DNA of 64,000 nt from Mesostigma viride (Eukaryota; Streptophyta; Mesostigmatophyceae; Mesostigmatales; Mesostigmataceae), in contig RPFO01000329.1 of NCBI GenBank assembly GCA_009746045.1, positions 1 through 64,000 on the forward strand, read 5' to 3'. How positions within the stretch are numbered: position 1 is the stretch's first letter; every line of letters starts with the position of its first letter. A program made the position numbers and the translations under genes. The notes beneath the pieces are model-generated. The model saw nothing but the letters and a program-made list of their open reading frames with translations, ran no database searches and was not told the origin of the DNA. Positions 10,873-25,047 of the stretch are shown here, in pieces.

Positions 10873-13800
10873 ATGAGAAGATCTCGAACTACCTATCCTA
10901 GCAACTCACAGTCGTTATCTGTCGCCGACGCAATCACCATTATATGGCGAAATGAGACGGACTGGCGAAGTGTAAAATTTGGAAATCGCTCGCTGACTGG
11001 CAGTAGTGCGGGTGGTAGGCAATATTATCCCAGAAGCAGGCTACCGTCCGGCTTTGGCAAGCATCAGCGAAGACCAAAATTCTTAATGATGACGGTCGAC
11101 GGGAAAGGCCCGCCAAAATTGCCGGCCTTTTCTTCCGCATTTACAAGTGCGGTCGGGTCATTTCGACATGCCTTTGTCATAAGCGATCCAGCACTCCCAG
11201 ACTGCCCTATCATTTTTGCAAGTGACGGGTTTTATGAAATGACCGGATATGAGGCGGAGGAGGTCATTGGAAGAAACTGGTGTGTGCCGTGGGTTGATTT
11301 ATCAACCAGCGTCCCCTGCTTCCGATGGTTGTTTTTCACGACATCGGAATCCGAGTGATGCGTCTAAACACCATAGCCATTTAAAGTTAGCTAGCCATGC
11401 TTTCAGCCTTTACTGTAGTCATTTTTCAATTGTGGCAGTTGCATTCAGGTTGTTCATCATATCTTTGCACGTTGCTGTCTATCCATGGTCTCAATTTGCC
11501 AGTCGGTTTTTGCAAGGTGCCGAAACCAACCGCTTTAAGCTGGCGAAAGTTCGCCAGGCAGTCAACGACCGCGTTCCATGCACCGTCCGGCTGTTGAATT
11601 ACAAGAAGAACGGGACCCCATTTTGGAATCTTCTAACAATTTCACCCATCCACCTGGACGGATCGGTGAAGTTTCTCGGGTACGTACACCTCACGACGTG
11701 CGGCGGTACTGCCCCTGCCGTGCATGCATGGCAAGCTTTGTGCTGAAGTCCAAGTGGACGGTCAGAGTATGACCGACAACTTCCATCAGCACGTCTCCTG
11801 CCCCTTCCCTACCTGCCAGGATGGGAACGACAACAATCGCAGAACAGCGTCCAGCCTGGTCTCTTTGTGTGAATTACTAGGGCCGTGGCTGCCTACAAAG
11901 GGGCAAGCACAGGCAGGGAGCATGGTGTGGGAGTGTTGGTGTCTTCGTGTTGCCGACACCTGAAGTACCCCAGCCGAATCCCGAGCCCCGGGGGCACAAC
12001 CTGAGGTTTCTCTGGGTTCTGTTTTACTCTTGCGCACGGCCCTGCCACAATTTCCGCCCAGCACCTCTGCGCAGCCACCCACACCCCTGTCAATCCCAAT
12101 CCTACTGTCTTGCCGCCCTGCGTTCTGCCTTCATGTCTCATATCCTCATCCACCCACCGATCAGGCAGAGACCTCAAGCATAGATACAGTTTCAGGAGCG
12201 CTTGTTGAGTCACTTGATGATGTGTGTATGTAGCTTCATGGGCTAAGAAATTTCCCATGAAACCAACCCCCTCGCCGCCGCTGCTCATGCCGTCCAGATA
12301 GCCAACCGTTTCCCAGGCGCGGCAGCAGCCACTTTGCAGCGCGCAGGCAGCCACAGCACTTTTCTGTCAAGTACCATGGCCCGCACGCCACCTGGCTAGC
12401 AATGCAAGCCAGCGCGTCCATGGGATGCGGAGCGCCCTCCCCCCTCCTGTCTCCGTGAAACCGTTCTCCCCACATTTAACCAAATTCGCCTGACCATGCA
12501 CGCCCGCCCGCTGGTGTTACGTGCGGTAGAACCGCATTCCTCACCTGCTCGTGTACGACGGTTGGCCGCTGTCTCCTCCCATCAATGGCCCTCCTTGCTG
12601 TACCGTTCTGTTCCCCACCTGTGTTGACCCCCTCCCCTCCTAGCCCCCCGCCGGCCCTCTTTTCTTCGTCCTCCCCCTCTTCCTCCCTTTCACCACCAGA
12701 GTCCAAGTGGATGTCTCGCAGGAGACGGAGGGTTCCTTCAAGGAGGTGGAGGCGCAGCAGGGGGCGGATGTGCCGCTCATGATCCGATATGAAGGTGGGT
12801 GCTCGCGATCCGGTACCAAGGTGTCGTGAATGATGGGTGAGGTGAGTTCACGGACAGGTTGTCCGGTAGAAAAGGGGAGGGGGGGGGGTAGGTGCAGGTT
12901 TGTTGTCCAAGGGCTGTGAAATGCGGTGTGTGTGTTTTTGTTCTAGGGTTGTGGAGCGCCATTGGCGTGGGGATGGGCACGCCGCAGCCCACGAGCGTCC
13001 ATACTGCCACTTATTACACGCGAAGGGCATCGCTCCTGCATTACTCCCCCCACCCCCACCCCTTTGTCTGGGAGTTACCTGCTGCTAGACCCTCTGCAAG
13101 CTTTCTTTGGCGTCTTTAGTCGCCCTCCCCGCTCCCAGGCCACTCTACGGCTTTGCTTCCGATGGCGTTGCTGTTAAAACCCTTTTGCAAGCTTCCTGCC
13201 GCGCCTTTCCCCCTTGGCCTTTCCCCCGTCCCCAGGCCGGCTGCAGGACCGCGCAATGCAGGTGGAGGAGGAGGTTGAGGTAGCGGTGACCAGCGTGGAC
13301 GTAAAGATGAAGGACAGCAGTGAGGAGGCGCAGAAGCACCCGCGCCCCGTGCGGCGTGCCGCGTTTGATATGGCCACCACGCTGGAGCGCCTCCAAAAGT
13401 GCTTTGTGATCAGTGACCCATCGCTGCCGGACTGTCCCATTGTGAGTATTCAATGGATATAATGACATTAACGAAAATACTAAAGATTTGGCTATGACTG
13501 TCCCATCGGAGTGATTAATTGAATATGTTTTAGTGGGTGTCCGATTCAGGAGTGTTTTTGTGAGTGTCCATAGTGGGTGTCCGATTCAGGAGTGTTTTTG
13601 TGAGTGTCCAATTGAAGACATTTTAGGGAGTGTTCGATTGAGGAATATTCAGTGGGCAATCCATCAAAGATGTTTTCGTGAGAGGTCCTCCTACTGGTTC
13701 AACCGATGGTTCTACATCCATGTCCTCCTACTGGTTGAACCGATGTCGTCGTCAGTGTTTGCTTACCGTTCGGGTGGGGATGTTTCATCAAGGTCCCTCG

Positions 13801-16800
13801 TGGGCGTTCAGCTTATGTCATGGTGAATGTTTGGTTCAGATGTTGTCACGAGAGGTCCATGGACGTCATCGTGAGTGGTCACCCAGTGTCATTGAGAGCG
13901 CGTGACGAATGCCATCCTGAATGTGCTTTCAATGTCGAATAGAAGTGCTCATGCCCATCATGCACGGCATGCCACCCAACTGTCCTGGGTCATGAGTGCT
14001 CACTCGACAAAACTTTATTTGATCATTTTATCTATTCGATCATCTGACTAAACGGTTGCCCCCATCGAGAGGTCACCGTGCGCATGCTCGCCCTCAAGAG
14101 CGTTCCCAAGGCTTGCTAGCTACTGTGCTGCTGGATGGCAAAAATGCCGCCAGATGGCGCGATGACTGGCACACGGCCATCACCCCCTCGCATTACCCTG
14201 TTTTTTTCTCGTTCAAGTGCTCCCTTTCTCTTCTCAATCAAGTGTTGGAAGCCTTGAACCATGGAGTCCAATCCAACCGAGGGTTGGCTGACGCAAAACC
14301 TAGTCGTTGCTACGTGCTTTCGGTGGTCCGTCATTGGTGGAGAAGATTGCCCTTCCCTCCCCCCCCACTGGCTGCTTCTCTTTGACCACAGTGTCCTGCC
14401 CCCTGATGCTATTCCACGCACGTGGTGCCATTCCTCACACAACCTATCTCTCACTCCTCCTATCTCATGCTCTCTCCCATCTATATAATAAATGTTCTCC
14501 CTGGTGTGGCCTGCAGGTCTTCGTGTCGGAGCCCTTCCTGCTGATGACAGGCTACTCGCGCGAGGAGATCCTCGGACGCAACTGCCGGTACGCAGCGAGC
14601 TGATCTATCTGCCTCCAACTTTTAACAAACTCCCTGCGACGCTTTTGTACCATGTAGCCATCGTCGCAATAAACAGCCGCCAAACATGGTGGTGTAGACC
14701 AGGGTAGCTAATAGCATACTACTACGATGTTTCATGCAGGTCTCCCATGATGTCTGTGGCCATGGAATAGGAAGCTGTATGGCAGGAAGGGCTCTTCCCA
14801 GTCTGTCTCCCAGTCTAACGGGCCATTATTCAACACGTAGTGATCACCCGCCTCAACTCGTGTTGATGAACAAAATATATCTACCCAAAACAGGGGTCTG
14901 TTACACGATGCGGGTCATGCCTCACCACTGCTGCCAGGAAACCACGGGACTCTTCCGCCTGACCGCTCGCCCACCTGCCCTACCCACCCTACCCTACTTT
15001 GGTCGTGCCTGGCCCCATGTGCTGGCACCCGCAGCTTCCTGCAAGGGGAGGGCACAGATCGTGCGCAGGTCAAGCGCATCCGCCAGGCGGTAGACGCGGG
15101 GGAGGAGTGCACGGTGCAGCTGCTCAACTACACCAAGCAAGGTGGGTGGCGGGAACATGGGTAGGTGGCCGAAAGCTGGTGAGCAGCTGGGTGCCATCCA
15201 ACCCAATAGGCGGTGCATGGGTGGGGTTGATGCCATCAACGACCGAGATTTAGCCCATTAGCCAATTCGATGACGAGTCGATGTGCTGCTGGTGGCATGG
15301 GCAAGTGCACGCCCGGCCGGTTCTGTTGCGCCACATGGCCAGGGGTCACAGATGACATGGTCGTGGGCGAGTGTGCTTGTTTTGTTGGTATCATAGTAGC
15401 TCTTTCCTTGGGAGCGTGGTATAGTAGGGAGTCTGCTTTACTCGGGGCTGCCTGGGGCGTGCGCACTTGTGGGTGGTGTTGGGCTCCTGTAGACAACGAT
15501 GGTGACTGGCCGCAGTCGGCATAGCTTAGAGCGAGTTGGGCCGCTGCTGAAGGCTTGCCGCTATCAGTCATCATGTTGCTGTATGTGTCAGCTACACCAC
15601 AAAAAAGCACACAAGAGCTTCTTGTCCTTGTTGTCCTCCTTGTCCTTGTTGTCACCACCACCACCACCACCACCACCACCACCACCACCACCACCACCAC
15701 CACCACCACCACCACCACCACCACCACCACCACCACCACCACCACCACCACCACCACCACCACCACCACCACCACCACCACCACCACCACCACCACCACC
15801 ACCACCACCACCACCACCACCACCACCACCACCATATGCGTTTAAGGGCTTGCGTCGAGGCTTGCGTTCGGAAGCCGTTTCTCACGCGTGGATTTCATGC
15901 ATGACCGTCGATTGCTCGGCCATTGGGTAAGACCAGGGTAAGGTCACCAGGCTGACGGCTTGCTGCGTGAGTGCCCATCCTGCTGCTCACTCCCATTTGT
16001 GCATGCATGCGTACGCACACCCACTCTACTCCCCCAGGCAAGCCGTTCTGGAACATGCTCCACATCGCGCCAGTGAGGAGCACCGAGGTGGGTCGCACAC
16101 GGCAGTAGCGACACAGTGGCTGCATGCATAAAACCGTTTGTGGGGAGCAAACGGCAGCAATGGCAGGCGCCACATGGCCAACCAAGTCATGGTGGGGTAA
16201 CCGCTTGCTTGACATGCCTGCGTATAGACCCTTCCTTCCACGTGGTGGGACCATTTTACACCACGAGGCCACCTTTCTGTTTCAGGTTCCCTTCCACGTA
16301 TCTTTGTTCCCACGGGTCCATATCCCATGTTGTTTGTTACCCCTTGCCGGTTTCTTGACTATTGCCAGTTTCTGTCCCGTTTCTTATCTGCCCAGTTTCT
16401 TGACCCACCCTTCTCTGCTTCTTACCTATTTGCTGGTCCCTGGCCTTAGCAGGTCCATGCCTGTCCCCCTTCCATTTATACTTTGCTATTCTCGTCCCCT
16501 GTGCCTCTGCTTCTCCGCACCCATCCTTCGCCCCCACCCACCCTCCCCACCCACCCTCCCCACCCACCCTCCCCACCACCCTCCCCACCCACCCTCCCCA
16601 CCCACCCTCCCCACCCACCCTCCCCACCCACCCTCCCCACCCACTCCCCACCCACCCTCCCCACCCGCCCTCCCCACCCGCCCTCCCCACCGCCCTCCCA
16701 CCCCCCTCCCCACCCGCCCTCCCCACCCGCCCTCCCCACCCGCCCTCCCCACCCGCCCTCCCACCCGCCCTCCCACCGCCCTCCCACCCACCCTCCCCAC

Positions 16801-19800
16801 TCACCCTCCCCCCACCCTCCCACCCGCCCTCCCCCCGCCCTCCCCACCCGCCCTCCCACTCGCCCTCCCCACCCGCCCTCCCACCCACCCTCCCACCCAC
16901 CCTCCCCACCCATCCGCCCCACCCATCCTCCCCACCGTCCCGCGTGTGCGCAGGGTGACTACCAGTTCTGCGTCGGCATCCAGCTAGACGTGACGACGCA
17001 AGAAGACCGCAAGAACCTGGAGCAGGGCAAGCTGACGCGCGATGCCAACCAGCAGGACGCGATCAGCGTACGTTTGCATGCGCGCCCCATGTCTGTACAT
17101 AAATTCCAATTTGTGCTTTTAGTTAGTGTGTGCGTGCCTCACAAACGGACACTTCTTGCGGACACTTCGCCTCATGCGCACCGTGTTAATAAATAGCCCG
17201 GGTAATAAGCACACGGCGCGGCGTAACTTGCATTGGCTATTATCATGTGTCGGAACTACATGCACATATAGCTGGCAGGCTTGCTAGAAATGAAGATGAC
17301 ATACCTCTCCAGGGCTTTTCTGCTGTCTGCCGCGCACAACATCGCTCCTGAACCCTACCCCAGCTGTTCGTGTATTGCTACATCATGTATACCGCAGTAC
17401 TTGCTGCTTCACTTGTGCTTGCCGTTCCATGTGTGCTTGTGGTATCATGTGAGCTTGTTGCTTCACTGCGGCCTCTTCTGCCCCGTGCGCCTTCCCTTCC
17501 TCGCAACCTGCAATCTGAGGGATGTGCCTCCCCTTGTATGTTTGCCCATCCCTGTTTGCGCTTGCGCGCATGCCCCTGCGGTGTCCATGGATTTCTGGCC
17601 TCCCGCTCGGGGGGCGTGGCGTCCGAGCAGGGATTGTTAAATCCAAGCCCTCATCAAAGAGCCAATGACATGAGACACGCCTGTGTCAATGTGCCATGAT
17701 GGTAGTACTCACTCCTGTGTCAATCGTCTGCACCTCTGTGACACTCATCGGGCACTACGGCTGATGCAGGAAGTTTCGCACGCCTCTGTTCGCAGTCTGT
17801 GATGGGGGTACCTCTCTCACCGCACCATGTGGTCTGTCTCTCCGCTGCCGCCCCCCCCGCATGACTGTGATCCCATGAGCCCTTACCTCTAAATTTCATT
17901 CCTTCTTAAAATTCGCACTTGAGCGGCCCCCCCTGGCTTCTACCTGGCTGCTGACCCTCTCTCCCCGTTGCCAACTGCTGTCCCTATCCACCCGCTCCCG
18001 CTCTGGCGATGGCCTGTGCTCTGGCTGTCTACACATTTCCTGGTCCGGCGCGTGGCGTTCGTGTGGCTGGCTGCCGGCCGTGCAACGGTTCTTGCGGGGC
18101 CCGACTTCTTTTACCTTCTGCGGACGACAGCAAAAGCAGAACGGCGCATTTGCGGTCGACGCGGTACACAAGCTGTGGAATAACCGGCCAACGGCGACGG
18201 GGGGCGGGTACACCGCGGTGCGTCCCGTGTCCGTAACTAGCCCGTGTCCATGCTTTTACATATGCTAGTGCTTTTTAGGCTCCACAGTGCAAGAATGTAG
18301 CATCGAATCCTGGCATAAGATACGTCGCGGTGCGTGTGGCGTCCTTGAGAACCCAGCGTCTTCTGTCTTGGGCGTGCCAGTGCAGCCTTGCGCATGCCTG
18401 GGCTCTCATGCCAATCCTCTCATGACGTTGGGCACACCGCAGTGCGTTGCCTTGCTTCCCTGGATCAGGGAGCAGGGTTTCCTTGGTACTCCTGTCCAAG
18501 CACCCAGTCGGCATGTCCTTGTTTCTGTTCGATGCAGGCAACGGTGCAAATCGTTTCCTAGATTCGGTGGTCACCGTCGCCACTTGTACTTGCTTGCAAT
18601 TCCTGTAAACTTCAGTGCGCGTTCCTGTAAACTTCAGGCTGTGGATTTAGGCGGGGATCCCGGCAATCCCTCTCTGCAACCGATGTCGGCAGGGCAGGGC
18701 GTGGGCCACGGCCAAGAAACATTGTCAAAGTAGCTGCCATCTCGAGGCCTGGGCATGCTGCTGCCCAGAGGACCTTGCGATGGCATCGCTCAGTTTCAGC
18801 CATATGGGCATGTGGCATGGCGCTGAGGCAGCCAAGCTCGAGCCCTTGTGGAGAATGTGGTCGGAGGTCACCCCCTTCCCCTGGCCTCTCGTGGTGCTTT
18901 GTTGTGACCGCCGCATCATCCTTGAGGACTTTTCTGGTCTTTCGTGCTCATTGGCTATAGAGACCTTGTTGGGAAGGTCATGCATCCCCAGCTCAACCCC
19001 GGAATCCTCGCCTTTCCAAAATCTCTGTCCACCCCTGTCCGCGTGCCCTGGCGTGCCACGTGGCGCGCAGGCGAGCGAGAAGCTGTGGCTGCCGCACGTG
19101 CGGGACAGCAAAGGCCCGCACGCACACAACCGCATGAGCTGGCACGTGCAGGAGATCCGCAAGGTGGGTGCTGACGCCTGCCACCCGCTAGCACTGGCAG
19201 CCGCAAGCGGTGGGCGGTGACGTCTGGTAGCATGCGTGGGCACATGCAGGACGTTCTCTCGGTGGGTGCCGCGTTGTGCCCATGATTCGACACCATGGTT
19301 AGTAGTAGTAAGATAATAGTGGCAGTTGGTGAGAATGGGGGGAGCGTTGGTGGGGGAGCCAAGGTGGGCGCTGCGGCACGCATGTGTAATGGGTAGGAGG
19401 GGGGAAAGGCGGGCGGTGCCCACCAAGTGTTATGTGCAAGCAACAGGAAAGCAGGGTGGGGTGGGAAAGGAGGATGGGAAAGGAGGATGGGAAAGAGGGG
19501 GGGGGGGGGGAGGAGGATACGAGACGTATAGAGAGTGTTGGTGGCGCAGGCATCTAGCGTTTGTAATTGTAGTGCTCTGGCCCCCACCGCCACCCCCACC
19601 CCCACCCCCACCCCCACCCCCACCCCCACCCCCACCCCCACCCCCACCCCCACCCCCACCCCCACCCCCACCCCACCCCCACCCCACCCCCACCCCCCCC
19701 ACCCCCACCCCACCCCCACCCCACCCCCACCCCCACCCCCACCCCACCCCCACCCCCACCCCCACCCCCACCCCCACCCCCACCCCACCCCCACCCCCAC

Positions 19801-22800
19801 CCCCGTTTTCTTATCTAAGATTGGCGTATGCTGGGGTAGGCCCAGTCGAAATATTAACGATTTAGATTGGCGTTGGCCGGGGTAGGCCCAGTCGGGAGCC
19901 TAGTGCAGAATGTGGATGCCCGAACTCCCAACGCTGCCCAATTTGAGTTAGTAGCAAAAGTAATGCGTTTCACACTCCTCCTCCTCCCCCCCCCCCCGTC
20001 CCCCCTTTGAAAAGAGCCCTATCACGCTTGGGGCCAGAACCTATTCTTTAAGGAGAACGGGAGTCCCCATCGCGCTTGTCTGACGGACCAGTCCGTTTTA
20101 ATGTGTTCTGAACACCTGTCGTTGGCCGGCCCTGATCTGGCCCGTCCTGCCCCCTGACCATTTTCGAAGCTGGCTCCTCGCTAGTCTGCTCGCGTTTGGC
20201 CTTGGGGGCGCTCGCTGTCTCCGCCTGTCCCCCGCCCCGAGCAGGGGACTGAGGCCGGACAAGGGGGAACTTCGCATCTCTGTTCACAAAAATTCTGGAA
20301 AGACCAAAGCACCAAATAATCCTTGTCCTAGCTGTGACAAGCACCCCTACAGGAATAGGTTAAGGAGCCCAATCGTGATAGGGCCCTTGAACCCGCCCCC
20401 CCTCCTTCTTTTCCCTCTTTTATCCTCTAATATTTCTTGGTCCTTCATGTTCATCTTTCCCCCCCATCCACCCCTTCCCCCGTTCCCAGTACGTGGGCCC
20501 CGAAAACCGGCTGTCGATGATGAACTTCAGGCCGGTGAAGCACCTGGGCCGCGGCGATGTCGGCTGCGTGGAGCTGGTCCGGCTGGCCAACTCGGAGGCG
20601 CTGTTTGCGATGAAGTTCCTGCAGAAGAAGTCCATCCTGGAACGGAACAAGGCAAGCACCCGGCGCGCATGCTTGTAATAATGCTGTGACCCGCATGCTT
20701 GTCCTAAAATGTAATCCTGATGCCCTAAACGCTGTCACCCGCATGCTGGTCCTAAAATATAAACCTGCTGCCCTGAATGCTGTCACCCGCGTGGCGTATG
20801 ATGCATGCCATATCCCCATCATGTGCATGTCATCTTCTTGTGTTGCCCCCCCCCCCCCGCCCCCCCCTTTTTTCACCCCACACTCTCTCTACACCCCCAT
20901 GATGCCCACCCACCCAACCCGATCCTTCCATTCGCATCCCTTCCGTCTTTTCTTGGCCACCCCACCCCCACCCATCCCATTTCCCCGCTCCCCTGTCTCC
21001 TATACCCCGTCTCCTGCTGACTCACCCCTCTTCCCTTCACACACACCCCGCTCCCCCCCCCCTTCCCCACGAATCACCCACACGCAGGTCCACCGCGCCC
21101 TCACGGAGCGCGACGTGCTGAGCGTGCTGGACCACCCGTTCCTGCCGGTCCTCTACGGTGTCTTTCAGACCGACGGCTACATCTGCTTCGTGACCGAGTA
21201 CTGCCCCGGTGGGGAGATGTACCAGATGCTGTCGTCCGTACCGGAGAACCGCGTGAGCGAGCCGATGGCGCGCTTCTACTGCGCCGAGGTGCTGCTGGCA
21301 CTGGAGTACCTGCACCTGCACGGTGAGGGGGGGGGGTTGCGGAGGAGAGAGGAGGGTCGGCTAGTGGATTTAGCACATGACTGGGTCGTCTCGTTGGTTA
21401 TATAGCAGTAGGTTGATAGGCGGAAGTGATGCCACCAGTGTACCTGCACCTGCACGGTGAGGGATGCCGCATCGTTGCCCATAACTTCATCGGAAATGAG
21501 ACAATATTGGGTCGGTAAGCAAAGGTACTGCTGGCACTCGAATTCCTGCACCTGCGCGGCGAGGGGAAGCGGGAAGGGGGGTGTCGACAGGATATTACAC
21601 GTTAGATAGGTTGATGGGCTGCTGGCGCTTAACCACATGCGCCTGCGCGGTGAGTGTGTGTTGGGTGGGTGGGCAGGTGGGGAGGAGAGCATAGCAGGCA
21701 TGGCATCCAAATGAATCGCTCTAAATGTTTACAATATCGCGCCCCATGCTCTTCTTTCCCCCCACCCCCACCCCTTAGCTACCCCTGAACAACCCTCCCC
21801 GCACCCCATCCAAACAACCTCCTCTCCCTACACACCCTGCCACCTCGCCACCCGACCGACCCCCCCCCCAAAAAAAAAACACTCCCCACCACCACCACAA
21901 CTACCCCCCCCACTCCCCACCACCGCCACAACCACCCCTCCCACGCCGCATCACCAGGCATTATCTATCGTGACCTCAAACCCGAGAATATTCTGCTGCG
22001 CGCGGACGGCCACATCCTGCTGACCGACTTTGACCTGTCCTACTCCGCCCCCGTGCGGCCGCGCGTGGAGTTAATGCCGGCGCCCGTCCCGCCCCCCCGC
22101 CCTGGTGAGACCACCCCTGGTGGGCGGTCGGCGTGCGCGAGCCCAAACCGCGAGGCGCGGCCGGTGCCGATGCAGCCGGTGATCGTGGCGGAGCCCGAGG
22201 CGGCGGCCAACTCGTTCGTGGGCACGGCCGAGTATCTGGCGCCGGTGAGCAAGGGGGGGGGGGGCGGGGAGGATGGCTGGCAGTAGCAAAGTGCTGCTGC
22301 TGCTGCTGCTGCTCGTGGTAGTCAAGTGCTGGTGGCGCTTTTGCTGGCGGTAATGATGGAAGTATTTTTAAAAACTTAGCTAGCTGTTTGGCTGAGCAAT
22401 GGGCGTGAATGTGATGGCATTACATCAGCCGTGGCTCATCGTGGCCATGTGTGTGTGCCTTCGCCTTTGTCTTGACCGCACCTCACCTTTATACCATCAG
22501 CTTGGCGGCAACCTATTTTCTTGTCGTATTGCACCCACAGTTGCGCCCGCACTATGATGCGGAGGAAGCACTCCGTGGCCTGCCCACGTGGGGTAGTGAG
22601 AGGGGCCAGTGCGCCCTCCCTCCTTCTCGTCGTGTATAGGGGCTGAAGTTCATTTATTGGTATCCACAACACAGTCTACGTGCTAATTGCTTAATGAATT
22701 AATTGCTAAATTAAATTATTGTAGGGTGCGGGGGGGTGGTACCTGTGGCACGGGTTGGTGCGACCGTCGCTTACCAGAGCGGACAGGTATCGGCCGGTGG

Positions 22801-23937
22801 TGAGTCATGGGTGTGTGACGTTTGCTGGTAGTGGTAAACTGAGTTTCCGGTGCTGCGTCCGTGGGTAGTACATGACGGTTGGTGGTCGTCATGTGACAAA
22901 GGAGGGGTGCTGTTCATGACAGGATTGGGTGGGCTCGTGACTTATGAAGGGGCCAACTACCTGGCACTGGTGAGTGGTGGGTTTGCGATGCTGTGATGCT
23001 GTGATGCTGTGATGCTGGGGGCGTGAAAATTCAGTAACCGGGATGTAGTGATGGGGAGGTAATACAGCAAGTTTGATGACGTGATGAAGGCTGGTTCTTT
23101 GGGGGACAAGGGGGGAGGGGGAGGGCCTTTTTGACAGGGGGGAGCAAAGAGGGGGGAGCAGGGAGGGGGCAGCAGGGAGGGGGGAGGGGCAGGTACCAGG
23201 AGAGGTGTTTAGGTGACCCGATTTGGTGGGTCGGTCGCTAAGGGAGGGGTCCATTTCATCGCCTCTAGTGCACGGTTGCTAACGTTTTTCCTTCTGGTCA
23301 CCTTGCCGCTCGGTGCTCCTTGTCGTGGTGGGTCCTTGGGGGCCGTTGGTGTCTGAACCTGCACAATGCATGTTTGGCGCGTGCAGGAGGTGATTGAGAA
23401 CAAGGGCCACTCGGCACAGGTGGACTGGTGGGCCCTGGGTAAGCGAGGCTGGCCGAATTGCTTAGCATTGCGGCTTGACACTGCAAGTTGCCTTTCGTTG
23501 TTTCCGCAGCCTGCTCATAGCGCATACCTCACTATTTGCTTACAGCGCCGAGCAAAGCAGCGAAGTATCATCTCTGACTCCTCGCCGTCGCGATGTCCAG
23601 CCTGCGCTACTTGTCTTAATAGTTACAATGGTCACTGTACTATAGTATTGTCCAGCCTGCGCTACTTGTCTTATATTTGCAATGGTCACTATAATATTGT
23701 CCAGCCTGCGCGCCTTGTCTTATAGTTACAATGGTCACTATACTATAGTACTGCCCAGCCTGCGCGCATTGTCTCATAGCTATCATGGTCACTATACTAA
23801 AATACTGTCCAGCCTGCCCAACTTGTCTCATGGGTGAATCGTTTGTGTTCCTGAGACGTTTCTGACTACGTATTCCCCCTGCTGGCCTACTGTCGTCTTG
23901 GTGTCAACTTACCCATATCACCGTTTGCTCACATCCG

Positions 23938-23979
<42 letters not shown>

Positions 23980-24965
23980 CCTCGGGTCGTGTCCCCCCCT
24001 TTTTCTGCCTTGCTTGATATGCCTTCTGCGTGCAGGCATCTTCCTGTACGAGCTGCTCTATGGGCAGACGCCGTTTGTTGCCAACAGCCGCACCGAGACC
24101 TTCCGCCACATCCTCCACTCTCCGGTCCGGTTCCCGCCGCGGCCGCTGGTGCGTGCGGATGCACACGCCTGTTCTTGTGCACTGACCTGTTCTTGCACAG
24201 CAAGCACACATCTGTGCTTGTGACTCTGAAGTGGGGTTGTCGCGTACTCTCAAGCCTAACTCCTGCGAGGGCGACCCCAACCCTCCGAGGGCTAACCCAC
24301 CTAAGCTGTGTGCAGACCTGATGGTCACGGATTCCCCCTGCGTGCCCCCTGCGATGACACCACCTCTTCCTCACCCATAATTGCTGTGTAATTTGAAGGT
24401 TGTGTTGAATTCTGTCCATAAAGCCACGTGGCCAGCGTCTCTATTGCTGCGTCCCAAACTCTTGCTGATGGATGCCACTGCTGCTGCGGCTGCCTTCAAT
24501 GTTTGCATAGGAAAGAAGGGCGGCATTGCCGACCATGCGTCATGTCGTGGGCAAGCTGTCCACCTGCTGACCACCACCATTCCAAACACGGGCCAGCTGC
24601 TGCCCATGCGCCTCACAGACCAATGCGCGCATGCACACACGTGTGTCGATCCACTTGGATGGCCAGAAACCCCCGTGTTTGTTTAATGAAGGAACCCGTG
24701 GCTCGGATGAATGAGCCAGCCCTGACGCAGGGGCATACCGCATTAGCTGCACCTGTATTGGGCTGGGCCACCTACCTACCTAGCTTTGTGACCGCGCATG
24801 CGGGCCTCCCTGACCATGCGATGCACAAATTTAATCCCCATTCCTTTCACTGACTATGGGCTCCTTCGTTTCCGAATCATTGGCAACCCTTGCATTCTCT
24901 CCCCCCCCTTCCACACACCATCCCTCCCTTCCCAATACCCGCTTACGCACACATGCGTGCGCGCG

Positions 24966-25047
<82 letters not shown>

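Larger units (their letters stand above)
13371..17067 (+). other. PHOT: LOV2 domain of the phototropin (exons 4-8)
   Basis: Residues about 273-390. The domain starts with [20 protein letters not shown] and continues with [20 protein letters not shown] (exon 5), [20 protein letters not shown] (exon 6), [11 protein letters not shown] (exon 7) and [14 protein letters not shown] (exon 8). Five exons cover what LOV1 covers in three. Its first internal intron lies in the Arg codon next to the photoactive Cys, 3-4 nt from the equivalent LOV1 intron. Confidence 0.92.

Noticed and set aside
11736-11775. Alternative phototropin exon 3 (GTCCAAGTGGA shared with 12700)
   Set aside because: The frame after the 12-base match gives no LOV-like sequence and the phase does not fit; perhaps a decayed duplicate.
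16337-16990. Proline-rich 287-codon and glycine-rich minus frames
   Set aside because: They cover the CCCACCCTCC array in a phototropin intron.
19579-19804. Telomere-like CCCCCA array
   Set aside because: Irregular unit length and location inside a gene; not at a chromosome end.
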